From assembly GCF_036203305.1 (NCBI RefSeq), contig NZ_CP108131.1, positions 1 to 64,000 of the forward strand: a DNA stretch of 64,000 nt, in the 5' to 3' direction. The stretch's first letter is position 1. Each line of letters opens with the position of its first letter. The translations under genes were made by a program, and so were the position numbers. This DNA comes from Streptomyces sp. NBC_00190. GTDB taxonomy: Bacteria > Actinomycetota > Actinomycetes > Streptomycetales > Streptomycetaceae. Positions 17,238 through 25,403 of the stretch are shown here, piece by piece. The notes under the pieces are model-generated. The model did not search any database, was not told the DNA's origin, and saw only the letters and a program-made list of their open reading frames with translations.

Positions 17238-17697
17238 ACATCCCCGGGCGTTCCTCTGCCAGCCATCCCCGCGCGGCCAGGCGCTTCACCTTCGACCGCA
17301 CTCCCTCCACCTTCGCAGGCACCGGCTCCAGCCCGACCGCCACTGCGAGTTGCCGGCAGTCCATCGCCCCGACACCCGACCCGATCCCACCAGCCAGAAC
17401 GTCCACGAGCTGCTGGTAATCCGGCGCCAGCACCGCAGCGCCGAGGCCTTCTCGCCACACCGGCACCACCGAGCCGGCCACCGCACCCACAACCCGCGCC
17501 GGCCGCCCGCCGGCCACCACGACCGGTGGCACCTCCTCGCCTCCGCACGGTTCCGCCAGGACCTCGGCCACCGTCTCCCGGGCGATCACGAACCGCTCCC
17601 ACGCGGCCTCCGCCTCCCGCAGCTCGGCCTGAAGAACGTCCACTCGCTGCCGAGCGGCTCGTTCACGCTCCTCCAGCAGCCCCATCACCGACGGCAT
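17203..17697 (-). CDS. IS5-associated coiled-coil/winged-helix accessory protein
   Basis: 164 residues from the ATG at 17697, after GGAGG at good spacing. The N-terminal half is a coiled coil (LEERERAARQRVDVLQAELREAEAAWERF). The C-terminal half looks like a winged helix (YQQLVDVLAGGIGSGVGAMDCRQLAVAVGLEPVPAKVEGVRSKVKRLAARGWLAEE). A protein of similar design (54164) sits beside another IS5 transposase here, so I infer a transposon accessory factor that may bind DNA or the transposase. Convergent with the transposase and overlapping its 3' end. Confidence 0.6.
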   Translation of the reverse strand: MPSVMGLLEERERAARQRVDVLQAELREAEAAWERFVIARETVAEVLAEPCGGEEVPPVVVAGGRPARVVGAVAGSVVPVWREGLGAAVLAPDYQQLVDVLAGGIGSGVGAMDCRQLAVAVGLEPVPAKVEGVRSKVKRLAARGWLAEERPGMFSAVAGRGDGS

Positions 17698-17808
17698 CCA
17701 GCACCTCCACCGAAGAGACGACACAACACCTCGTCCCTCCCACCGAAAGACCAGCCACATGCCTGACCAGCGCAAACACACCCATCACGCTCGGAAAGAC
17801 AACGGCTT

Positions 17809-18675
17809 CTAACCTCGCCCGTGCAGGTGCTCGTCGGTGTGTTCAGGCGCAGCCGCCAGCCGGGAAAGCAGATCTCGGGTGGCCTGGACAGTGTCGGCGA
17901 GTTCCTGCGCGCGACGTGCCTCGATCTCCAGGACAGGCACGAGCGCCGGTCGCCGACGCAGGCAGAGCCTGAGTGCGTCGATGACGTCGGCGTCGGTGAT
18001 CTCGCCGCTAACGCCGCGACAATAGCGACCCTCGCGGCGGAAACTGAGCTGGAGATGGGACACTGCCGCCAGCTGCCGCGGTTGCAGGAAGTCTGCGGGG
18101 CAAAAGCCGGCCTTCCACGCCGACTTGACGTCGACCACGAGTCCCAGCGCGCAGCCGAATTCGAGGAGGTGGTGATCGGCATCGTCGGGCGTGCTCACCA
18201 GACCGTAGCTGACGTTCTCCAGGCAGTACCGCACTCCGTACGTCTCGGCCAGGCCGATCAGCTGCCTGGTGGTGCGCACGTAGTTGGAATCGAACGCCGA
18301 GCCGTCGGTCACCAGGTGACGCGGCGGCCCGTGGGACACGTATGCCGGTGCGCCCAGCAGCCTGGCCGCGTGCAGATACCGCTCGAACTGCAGGGTTGCC
18401 CAACGGCGTTGCCGGAGATAGGGCGTGAAGAGCAGATTCTCGAAGCCGAACACGTACGGGTGCAGAGAGGTGACGGTAAGCCCGAGGCCGGCGCACCGGG
18501 CACCCAGATCCTGGAGGTATCGCTCGTCAAGCTCCGCCTCGCACTGCAGATAGATCTCGACGTCCCGCACGCCCATCGCGTGCAGCAGGTCGACGGACTC
18601 CTCGGTCACGACGTCGAAGTGGTACGTGCAGCCGGTCGAGGCCCCCAGGCGCAAGCCTCCGTCGCGCTGATCAGC
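17809..18675 (-). CDS. Sugar isomerase/epimerase-like TIM barrel (AP-endonuclease-2 fold)
   Basis: 288 residues from the GTG at 18675, which overlaps the aminotransferase stop by 5 bases. Strand/helix pattern and metal-site residues fit the xylose-isomerase-like/AP-endonuclease-2 fold: GASTGCTYHFD, VEIYLQCEAELD, TSLHPYVFGFENL, VSHGPPRH, RYCLENVSYG (Glu ligand), LVVDVKSAWKAGF (Asp ligand), HLQLSF and a final VLEIEARR (Glu). Such enzymes isomerise or epimerise sugars, inositols or keto acids. Last gene of the ten-gene operon. Its TAG stop overlaps the CTAA target of an IS5 element, so the natural C-terminus may have been altered. Confidence 0.75.
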   Translation of the reverse strand, partial: ADQRDGGLRLGASTGCTYHFDVVTEESVDLLHAMGVRDVEIYLQCEAELDERYLQDLGARCAGLGLTVTSLHPYVFGFENLLFTPYLRQRRWATLQFERYLHAARLLGAPAYVSHGPPRHLVTDGSAFDSNYVRTTRQLIGLAETYGVRYCLENVSYGLVSTPDDADHHLLEFGCALGLVVDVKSAWKAGFCPADFLQPRQLAAVSHLQLSFRREGRYCRGVSGEITDADVIDALRLCLRRRPALVPVLEIEARRAQELADTVQATRDLLSRLAAAPEHTDEHLHGRG

Positions 18676-19366
18676 CACGGGGACCCGCTCCCTGCATCCG
18701 GTCGATCCCGGCCTGGGTCGTCGCAGCGGACTTGGCGAAGGTGAACGTCCGCGGCGCCGTCCCGCTCGGGGAGGCGACACACTGGTGGCGGTGCCCGTCG
18801 AACACGATGGGCCCGTACACCTCGTCAGAGATCACGGCCAGGTCACGCACGACCGCAAACCGGGCGAACTGGTCGAGGAGTGATTCGTCCCAGACCCGGC
18901 CCGACGGGTTCCCCGGAGTGTTGACGATCACCGCTCTCGTACGGCGGGACACGACTGCCGCGGCGGCGACCAGATCGGGGCCGCCGCTCACCAGTTCCCA
19001 CGGCACGAGCACCGCAGCGCCGCGGGCGAACCGTACCGCGGCGGGGCAGAGATCGTAGAACGGCTCAAGGATCAGGACCTCGTCGCCGGGCTCGAGCAGG
19101 GCGGCCGTGATGCCCTCGGACGCTCCAACGGTCACCACGATCTCGCGAGCGGGGTCGAGTTCGATGCCGTAGGAGGCCGCCTGGTGACCGGCGATGACCT
19201 CGCGGAGCGCGGGCAGCCCGAGGGTGGGGGGACACTGGGTGGCACCGGACACGATGGCCGCGCACGCGGCCTCCATGAGCTGCACTGGCCCTGGCTCCTC
19301 GGGAAAGCCCTGCCCGAGCTTGACAGCCCCGCAATCGACCGCCCGCGACATCTCGCTGGCGCTCAT
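18671..19366 (-). CDS. PLP aminotransferase class I/II, C-terminally truncated
   Basis: 231 residues. The class I/II fold is clear: GQGFPEEPGP, GLPALREVIAGHQ, VTVGASEGI, GDEVLILEPFYDLC, VNTPGNPSGRVWD (PLP-binding Asn), VISDEVYGPIVFDG (Asp and Tyr). It ends soon after FTFAKSAATT, where the Schiff-base Lys should lie. The usual next 150-170 residues (C-terminal small domain, substrate Arg) are absent: the frame stops and the TIM-barrel gene begins. The ATG overlaps the upstream stop (ATGA). It may be non-functional, or need a partner; a deletion before the present operon form is likely. Confidence 0.75.
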   Translation of the reverse strand: MSASEMSRAVDCGAVKLGQGFPEEPGPVQLMEAACAAIVSGATQCPPTLGLPALREVIAGHQAASYGIELDPAREIVVTVGASEGITAALLEPGDEVLILEPFYDLCPAAVRFARGAAVLVPWELVSGGPDLVAAAAVVSRRTRAVIVNTPGNPSGRVWDESLLDQFARFAVVRDLAVISDEVYGPIVFDGHRHQCVASPSGTAPRTFTFAKSAATTQAGIDRMQGAGPRG

Positions 19367-20526
19367 GCCAGGAATCCGGACGTCGACTGCCGGGGATTCT
19401 GCAGGCGGGCGAACGGCCCGGTGGGCAAGCCGTGGAACGTCTCCTCATCACCGCAGGGCAGGGCATTACGGCGCAGGAAGTCCCGCAGGTCGTGGGCGAC
19501 GTCCGTCAGCCGGCCGGTCAAACGTCCCTCACGCAGGCCGAGCACGACGGTGTCCCCCCGCGGCGCGTCGAGATGCGGCTCCTGGTCCACTGTCAGCAGC
19601 ACGAGTGTGCGACCGGGTTCGGGGGGCGGTACCGGCTCCCCCGGCTCCCACCTCTTCACAGTGGTGTCACCAACGACCACCGCGCCACCGTCGCGCAGGG
19701 ACCAGTGCACGCCCTTCCAGGCCAGTTCCTCGCACCAGCGTTCGAGCAGATGATCGACGAGTTGCGCGGCCTGCGCCGCGTCGACCGGCTTGGCTGTCAG
19801 CGGCTTGATCGGCCTGGCGGGAACACCACCGGCGAGCACGTCCGCCGGCAGGCTCCGGGCGACGACGGCCCCCGCCGCCACGATGGTGTTGGCCCCGATG
19901 TGTACGCCCGGCAGGAGCGTGACATGGAATCCCAGCCACACGTTCGAGTCGACCCGGATCGGCGAGAAGTCCGCCGAGTAGCCGTCGAGGAGGCGATGGC
20001 CGAAGTGAAACCCATGGGTCCACATGGTGAGGTTGCAGCCCGACCCGACCTGATCGGCGAGCTCGATCGGGAAGTTGGCGTTGAGGATGCTGTGGGGGCC
20101 GAGCGCGACCCGGTCACCAATGTGCACGTGCGCCGTGGAGGCATTGGTCCCGCCGTAGCCGACCGCGGAGTCGTGGCCGAAGTAGAACAGTTTCCCGGCG
20201 CGGAAGGATCGGCAGGTGATGTTCACACGCTGCTCGATCCGACCTGCGGTACCGATCTCGAACGCATCGGCGACCAGGATTGCGGCACCGGCGAGCAGCT
20301 CGGTGCCCGCACCGATGACGATCGAGCCGGACCGCAGGTCGCACCCAGCGGCGATCCGCACCCCGTCGCCGAGCCGCAGCCGGTCGGCGACCACGGTGGC
20401 GCCGTCGGCCACTTCGACATCGGTACCGATCTCGATCAGTTCGCCGAGCCAAGCCCGTACGCCCTCCCCGACCGTCGCGCCCGCGTCACGCAGTTGCTGC
20501 GCACCGGCCAAGCCCGCCTCGTCCAT
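19363..20526 (-). CDS. Left-handed beta-helix (hexapeptide) acyltransferase
   Basis: 387 residues; ATG overlaps the upstream stop as TGATG, with GGGAGA before. Many imperfect hexapeptide turns ([LIV]-G-x4) run from about 45 to 270: VGEGVRAWLGE, IGTDVEVADG, IVIGAGTELLAGA, IGDRVALGPHSIL, VWLGFHVTLLPGVHIGANTIVAAGAVV. The end is VPARPIKPL, a familiar closing motif. A His-rich part (TMWTHGFHFGHR) may hold the catalytic His. About 110 extra C-terminal residues form a separate domain. Likely O- or N-acylation of a sugar, using an acyl-CoA perhaps supplied by the AMP-forming ligase of the operon (inference). Confidence 0.8.
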   Translation of the reverse strand: MDEAGLAGAQQLRDAGATVGEGVRAWLGELIEIGTDVEVADGATVVADRLRLGDGVRIAAGCDLRSGSIVIGAGTELLAGAAILVADAFEIGTAGRIEQRVNITCRSFRAGKLFYFGHDSAVGYGGTNASTAHVHIGDRVALGPHSILNANFPIELADQVGSGCNLTMWTHGFHFGHRLLDGYSADFSPIRVDSNVWLGFHVTLLPGVHIGANTIVAAGAVVARSLPADVLAGGVPARPIKPLTAKPVDAAQAAQLVDHLLERWCEELAWKGVHWSLRDGGAVVVGDTTVKRWEPGEPVPPPEPGRTLVLLTVDQEPHLDAPRGDTVVLGLREGRLTGRLTDVAHDLRDFLRRNALPCGDEETFHGLPTGPFARLQNPRQSTSGFLA

Positions 20527-21848
20527 CAGTTCTCTCCCGCGCACGACCGCAGCCAACCAGAGCTTCCCGCGCGGAAGTAGCTGACGTGATCCCGCCACGG
20601 CACCGCCTGGAGCGCGCCATAGTTGTCGAGGATCACCAGGCGCTCATCGCGGGGCGCGTTGAGGGCGTCGACGCAGTCGGCGCCGAGGAATTCGCGGTGA
20701 TCGGCGACGATCAACACCGTACGGGCCCGTGCGACCTGCGACTGCACGTCGGTCGCCGCCACGGCGGCACCCAGCTTCGCGTCGATCTCCGCGGCGGTGT
20801 ACATCGGGTCCCAGACCGTCGTCTCGATGCCGGCCTCCAGGAGCCGGGTCACGATGGCACGTGCGGGGCTGAGGATGTCGACCTTGATGTTGCCCTTGTA
20901 CGCGATGCCCATGACGAACACCGGTCCGCCGCCGCTCGCCGCCTCCGCAACGAGCTGGCGGATACGTTCGTCGGTCTCCACAGCCGCCTCGAGCAGCGAC
21001 AGCTCCTTCGGCTGCGGCGCGCCGAGCAGAAGGTACCGGCTGGCCAGGGGGATGCAGTAACCACCGGTACCGAAACTCGGGTGGTAGGTGCCGACGTTCC
21101 ACTTGGTGCCCGCGAGCCTGAGCACCTCCACCATATTGATGTCGGGGAAGGCGAGGGTCAGCTGGTTGGCCAGGCTGATGTCCATGTGCCGGTACGCGTT
21201 CTCCACGCACTTGACCAGCTCGCCCTCGAGGTGTCCCGGTGCCTGGTGCAGAGTGTCGTTGACGAGTTCGAGGATGCTCGCCGCCGAGCGGCTGGAGAAC
21301 TGGTCGTAGCCGGCGTAGATGCGATCCAGCTCCCGCATGCCTTGCCCCTCGGCAAGGAACCAGTCCCGGCGCGGGGCGAGAGCCAGCCCGAGATCACGGC
21401 CGACCTCCAGTCCGTGTAACCGCAGGATCGGCACGATCAGCTGGCCGGTGGTGCCCGGCGTCAAGGTGGACTCGACGATGACGATCGGGCAGCGGCCCCT
21501 GAGTTCGCCGTGGGCGATGGCGGCTGCCAGCTCCTCGAAGACCTCCTGCAGCGACTCCTGACACGGCGCCCCGTCCCGCTCGGTCGGCACCGCGATCATG
21601 TGCACCAGGCAGTTCGCACTGAGAACCGTTTGGCTGTCGCTCGATATTGCCACGTCCAGCCCAGACTCCGTCGCCCTGCGTTGGGCTACTCGCTCCGGGT
21701 CGGGATCGTAGCCCGCGATCTCCACCCCCTTGGCGGCGAAGGCTTCCACGGTCGACCAGCCGATGTATCCCAGACCCCACACGGCCAGCCGGATCCGGCG
21801 ATCGCCCAGCAGTTGCCCGTAGTCGGTCTCCTCAGATGTACTGCTCAC
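20526..21848 (-). CDS. UDP-sugar 6-dehydrogenase (WecC-like)
   Basis: 440 residues from the GTG at 21848 with GGAGG upstream; overlaps the deacetylase 3' end by 17 bases. N-terminal Rossmann motif VWGLGYIGWSTVEAFAAKG, central domain (IVIVESTLTPGTTG; LVKCVENAYRHMDISLANQL) and the catalytic Cys in FGTGGYCIPLASRYL. The C-terminal NAD domain follows (VFVMGIAYKGNIKVDILSPA; WDPMY; REFLG). This family oxidises UDP-hexose or UDP-N-acetylhexosamine C6 to a uronic acid. Length is normal. With the PIG-L deacetylase and hexapeptide acyltransferase it points to an amino-sugar uronic acid unit. Confidence 0.88.
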   Translation of the reverse strand: MSSTSEETDYGQLLGDRRIRLAVWGLGYIGWSTVEAFAAKGVEIAGYDPDPERVAQRRATESGLDVAISSDSQTVLSANCLVHMIAVPTERDGAPCQESLQEVFEELAAAIAHGELRGRCPIVIVESTLTPGTTGQLIVPILRLHGLEVGRDLGLALAPRRDWFLAEGQGMRELDRIYAGYDQFSSRSAASILELVNDTLHQAPGHLEGELVKCVENAYRHMDISLANQLTLAFPDINMVEVLRLAGTKWNVGTYHPSFGTGGYCIPLASRYLLLGAPQPKELSLLEAAVETDERIRQLVAEAASGGGPVFVMGIAYKGNIKVDILSPARAIVTRLLEAGIETTVWDPMYTAAEIDAKLGAAVAATDVQSQVARARTVLIVADHREFLGADCVDALNAPRDERLVILDNYGALQAVPWRDHVSYFRAGSSGWLRSCAGEN

Positions 21849-22539
21849 GTTCGCCTCCAGACGGCTCGGTGCCGAGTAGTCGCGCGAGTGCGTTCGCGGT
21901 ATGTGAGCCCCCGACGCACCGCGCGAGGTACAGACCCTCGGCCGCGGCCAGGCCGCACAGGGATCCCAGGGCGGCATTGCGTACGTGTGCACCGTCGAGG
22001 TCGAGTTCACGAAAGCCCTGTCCGTCGTAGCTGTACGCGCGAAGCGCCGCCTTCTTGCGCTGCTCGTGGCCCACTATGGGCAGGAAGATGTTCGGGACGA
22101 AGGTCAGGTAGTTGAGCACCCGGTGTTCATTCGGGCCGAACTGCAGCAGGGCTGTTGTCGGCCAACGCCTGCTGGAGGCCAACGTGGCCCGGGCCATCCG
22201 GACGTGATCGCCGTGCGAGTCGCCGTGCCAGTGCCCGATGACGACATCCGGATTCAGCGCGGCGACGGTCCTGTCGATGAGTTCGACCACCTCGAACTCG
22301 GTGACCTGCTCCACCTGTCGGATCGCCGGATCGGCCAGCCATTGCAGCCGGTGCCCGAGGATGGTTGCGGCCTCCTCTGCGGCGGCGACGCGGCGCCCGA
22401 CCAGCGCGGGACGTGATTCCGACGCCGAGAAGAACGCCACCGTGACGTCGATTCCGCTGTCCGACCACCGGGCTATGGAGCCGCCCACAGCCAGTTCCGC
22501 ATCGTCGGGATGGGCAGCGAGGACCAGCACACGGGTCAT
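21832..22539 (-). CDS. PIG-L family N-acetylhexosamine deacetylase
   Basis: 235 residues; ATG overlaps the pentapeptide gene stop (ATGA). N-terminal zinc motif AHPDDAELAVGG (His, Asp, Asp) and second metal motif HWHGDSHGDH match MshB/BshB/GlcNAc-PI deacetylases (PHxDH/HGDH). Full length for the family. Expected to remove an N-acetyl group from a GlcNAc-type sugar, exposing the amine. In mycothiol and bacillithiol pathways such an enzyme precedes amino acid attachment; here the AspRS-like protein could play that later step (inference). Confidence 0.85.
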   Translation of the reverse strand: MTRVLVLAAHPDDAELAVGGSIARWSDSGIDVTVAFFSASESRPALVGRRVAAAEEAATILGHRLQWLADPAIRQVEQVTEFEVVELIDRTVAALNPDVVIGHWHGDSHGDHVRMARATLASSRRWPTTALLQFGPNEHRVLNYLTFVPNIFLPIVGHEQRKKAALRAYSYDGQGFRELDLDGAHVRNAALGSLCGLAAAEGLYLARCVGGSHTANALARLLGTEPSGGEREQYI

Positions 22540-23960
22540 GTCGATCCTTTGCGAGCGTTCGCCAGGACAGCTCTGAAGCTCTCCAGGTAGGCCGCGAACT
22601 CGTCGCTGGCGCTGTCCCCGGTGCCGGCCACGGCTTCGGCGAGGCCGACGCACCGGTCGACGAAGACGGGCGCTCGCACCCCTCGCACTGAGGCGCCCTG
22701 CATGGCGACCTTGACCCACGTCGACTGGTACATGTTGGCGCCATCGAGGTGGGCCTTGGTCAGGTCGGACTGGGAGAACCTGCTGTAGGCGCAGTTGGCC
22801 CCGGTCAGGTCGGCATCCCGCAGGTCGGCCGCCACGTACGCCTGGACCAGGACCGCGTTGACGAGGTTCGCCCCGCGCAGGTTCATCGCCCCCGGCGGAT
22901 CCCCCGTGATCATCGCGCGGTACAGGTTGGCCTGCCGCAGATCGCAGTCCTGCATGTTGACGTCTCGCGCGACGAGACACCGGCCGGTCAGGCCCGCCAT
23001 CGCCGATCCCGAGAGATCTGACTCGACGATGTGCAGGTTCTCCGCGTGCGCTCCCTCTGCGTCCAGCCCTCGCAGAGAGCACGACACAATCTTGGCGTTC
23101 GACAGCGTGGCCGAGCGCAGGCGAGCGTCGGAGAGCACGCATGTCCGCCATGTCGTGTTCGAAAGATCCGCGTTGTCGAGGTTGATGCCCAGCACCGTCA
23201 CGTCGCTGAAGTCCGCGCCAATGACGTGCATCGAGTCGGCCGTCCAGCTGTCGCCGCGGACCTGGTCGAGTCGCAGCCGGGGCAGCACCGCCGCGTCGAG
23301 CCGTAGCGCCCGGGCTCCGGTGAGGCGCTGCAGGCACAGTCCCTGCCCGGAGGCGCCTTCGAGGGAGGCTGCGCTCAGATCCGACTTCACGATCGACAAC
23401 TGGTCCAGCAGCGCCTGCTCCAGACTCGCCTCGATGAGCAGGCACTCGTTGATGAGGCAGCCTTGCAGGTTCGCGCCACTCAACCGTCCCCCGCTCAGGT
23501 CGCACTGGTAGAAGGAGGAGCCGGCGAGCTGCGCGCTGGACAGCTGTACGCCGCGCATGCTGCAGCCGTGGAACAGCGTGCCGGTCGCATCTCGCAGCCG
23601 GGAGAGGTTGGCGTCGTCGAAGTTGCATGTCTGTGCGGCGAGGGCGTGGACGTAGGCCGATTCGAGGTTGGCCCCGCGCAGGTCTGTACGCTCCATGCCC
23701 GGGCAGACCATCGTGATCTCGCTGAGATCGGCGTCGCGCAGGTTCGTGTTGTGCAGGCTCGCCCGGCTGAGCGTGGCCCGCCGCAGGTTGGCACCGGCGA
23801 GATTGAGACCGCTGAGATCGGCCTCGCACAGATCCAGCCCGCGGCCGGTGGACGCGACGAGTCGTTGGGTGCACTCGGAGAGTTCCTCTAGCACCAGGGC
23901 ACGTTCATTCGGCTGAGATCCCGACAGCCGTTCTAACAGATACGTATGCTCTGTCAACAT
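22536..23960 (-). CDS. Long pentapeptide-repeat protein
   Basis: 474 residues from the ATG at 23960 (AAGGAG, spacing 5); a further in-frame start at 23990 is weaker. After a short helical N-terminus (TEHTYLLERLSG), residues about 60-440 consist of A(D/N)LxX repeats (LSGLNLAGANLRRATL, ANLSRL, LSGGRLSGANLQG, ANLVNAVLVQAYVAADLRDADLTGANCAYSRF), giving a long right-handed quadrilateral beta-helix. Short relatives (Qnr, MfpA, AlbG) mimic DNA and protect gyrase. Inside a biosynthetic operon, self-resistance is a reasonable guess, but this protein is over twice the length of MfpA and could be structural. Confidence 0.85.
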   Translation of the reverse strand: MLTEHTYLLERLSGSQPNERALVLEELSECTQRLVASTGRGLDLCEADLSGLNLAGANLRRATLSRASLHNTNLRDADLSEITMVCPGMERTDLRGANLESAYVHALAAQTCNFDDANLSRLRDATGTLFHGCSMRGVQLSSAQLAGSSFYQCDLSGGRLSGANLQGCLINECLLIEASLEQALLDQLSIVKSDLSAASLEGASGQGLCLQRLTGARALRLDAAVLPRLRLDQVRGDSWTADSMHVIGADFSDVTVLGINLDNADLSNTTWRTCVLSDARLRSATLSNAKIVSCSLRGLDAEGAHAENLHIVESDLSGSAMAGLTGRCLVARDVNMQDCDLRQANLYRAMITGDPPGAMNLRGANLVNAVLVQAYVAADLRDADLTGANCAYSRFSQSDLTKAHLDGANMYQSTWVKVAMQGASVRGVRAPVFVDRCVGLAEAVAGTGDSASDEFAAYLESFRAVLANARKGST

Positions 23961-23992
23961 TGCGCTCCTTGGCGTCGTAACACCAGTCAACG

Positions 23993-25402
23993 TCAGTTGC
24001 CTGCCAAGCGGGTCGAGGTGAGCCGGTCGAGCAGTTCGGGCCGGCTCGGCCCTGACGTGAGGACTGCCGTCGGCGCCAGCTGGGCGGCGTACGTCAGCAG
24101 GTCCCGGTCACGGGCGAGCACGGTCGGATCGTCGAAGAGGTGAATGCGACGCTGGACCGCCCGGTAGAGCTTCGTGTCCTTGGCGGCCTGTGCGTAGGCC
24201 ACCTTACGGATGAAGAGAGGATTGTCGAGGTTCGTGACGTCACGGTTCTCCCCCTCCGCGAGCCGGGCACGCTCGGTGTCCTCGGCCGCGGCTGCCTGGT
24301 AATACGGCAGCGAAAACCGCGACAGCGTAGCGACAATGTCGGCGGTGTCGGCCGGGGTTGGTGCCTGGCCACGGTTCAGTGCCTCGGCTACGAGGCGGGC
24401 GTGGTGCAACGCCATGGACACGCCCCAGCCATGTGTCGGATTGGTTTGGCACAGTGCGTCACCGATCGGGATCACGCCACCGACGGCGGTAGTCGGCCCG
24501 TGGCGGACAAAGACGTTACTCAGACCGCCGATCACGTACACGTCGGAGATCGGTTCGGCCAGGGCCAGCCACTCGGCCAGCACCGGCATGCACAACGCGG
24601 CCCGGGTCCAGACCTCGGCCTCGCGCAGGACGCGCAGCTCTTGGTCAGTGGGCGCGATATTGAGGGTGACGACGAAGGAGTCGCGGTCCTCCTCCAGTAC
24701 GGAGAACCGCAGGTAGCCCAGGTCACCCGCGGGGCCGAAGTGCCACTCACTCGCCGGTGGTCGCGCAGCCCCCGTGAACCGGAAGTGGCGGGCATAGTAT
24801 CGGGTTCCGGAGTACAGCCACGAGACCTCCGCAGCGGCGGCGCCGAGTTCCACCGACCAGGCCGTGACCCTCGACTTCCGGCCCGTGGCGTCCACCACCC
24901 AGGGGGCCCGGAAGATCTGGCCGTCGCCTGTCCCCACGCCCGCCACGCCGGGAACACGCCGGCCGTCACAAGCCACGAGGCCGACGCCGCGCATACCGGC
25001 GGCGATGTCGATGTGCTCCTCGACCTCCACCGCACGGCGCATCGCCCACTCGAAGACCGAGCGCCGGACGAGGATCGCCACCAGTTCGTCGTCTCCCGGC
25101 TCGCGCTCCGCCGGGGGGATGTACGTGCCGAAGTCGCGCTCGCCCGCACCGGCGGCCGCCAGCGTCCGCAGCACATCGGGCGCGCATTGTCGGAGCGTGC
25201 GCCGTGCCAGTGCGTGGATCGCGTGGCCGTGCCCGAACTGGGCGACTCCCTGCCGCGGCCAGCCGCGCAACGTGTGGTCCGGGTTCACCGGCGCCGACGC
25301 CGCGTCCCCCTCGATCAGCTGCACGTAGTGTCCGCTGCGGGCCAAAAAGAGCGCCGCTGACAGCCCGGCGATCCCACCCCCAAGAACCAGCACGTCGGCC
25401 AT
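23993..25402 (-). CDS. FAD-dependent oxidoreductase (halogenase/geranylgeranyl-reductase type)
   Basis: 469 residues. N-terminal FAD motif VLVLGGGIAGLSAALFLARSG is followed by a middle domain with WVVDATGRKS and the late FAD motif GGVIPIGDALCQTNPTHGWGVSMALHHARL (GD). This is the pattern of PHBH-fold monooxygenases, tryptophan-halogenase relatives and geranylgeranyl reductases. The halogenase WxWxIP motif is not seen, so oxygenation or reduction is more likely. It starts 2 bases after the HAD gene stop, within the operon. Substrate unknown. Confidence 0.82.
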   Translation of the reverse strand: MADVLVLGGGIAGLSAALFLARSGHYVQLIEGDAASAPVNPDHTLRGWPRQGVAQFGHGHAIHALARRTLRQCAPDVLRTLAAAGAGERDFGTYIPPAEREPGDDELVAILVRRSVFEWAMRRAVEVEEHIDIAAGMRGVGLVACDGRRVPGVAGVGTGDGQIFRAPWVVDATGRKSRVTAWSVELGAAAAEVSWLYSGTRYYARHFRFTGAARPPASEWHFGPAGDLGYLRFSVLEEDRDSFVVTLNIAPTDQELRVLREAEVWTRAALCMPVLAEWLALAEPISDVYVIGGLSNVFVRHGPTTAVGGVIPIGDALCQTNPTHGWGVSMALHHARLVAEALNRGQAPTPADTADIVATLSRFSLPYYQAAAAEDTERARLAEGENRDVTNLDNPLFIRKVAYAQAAKDTKLYRAVQRRIHLFDDPTVLARDRDLLTYAAQLAPTAVLTSGPSRPELLDRLTSTRLAGN

Positions 25403-25403
25403 G

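Larger units (their letters stand above)
16185..17808 (+). mobile_element. IS5-family element with a convergent accessory gene
   Basis: Imperfect terminal repeats (TAGCCGTTGCTCT left; AAGCCGTTGTCTT right, inverted) and CTAA on both sides (16181-16184, 17809-17812) define about 1.62 kb. Inside are a plus-strand transposase and a minus-strand accessory gene that converge and overlap by 35 bases. Exact ends are uncertain by one or two bases. Confidence 0.65.

Noticed and set aside
17821..24000. Long plus-strand frames opposite the biosynthetic operon
   Set aside because: They are complements of clear minus-strand genes with catalytic motifs; their translations have no recognisable domain.
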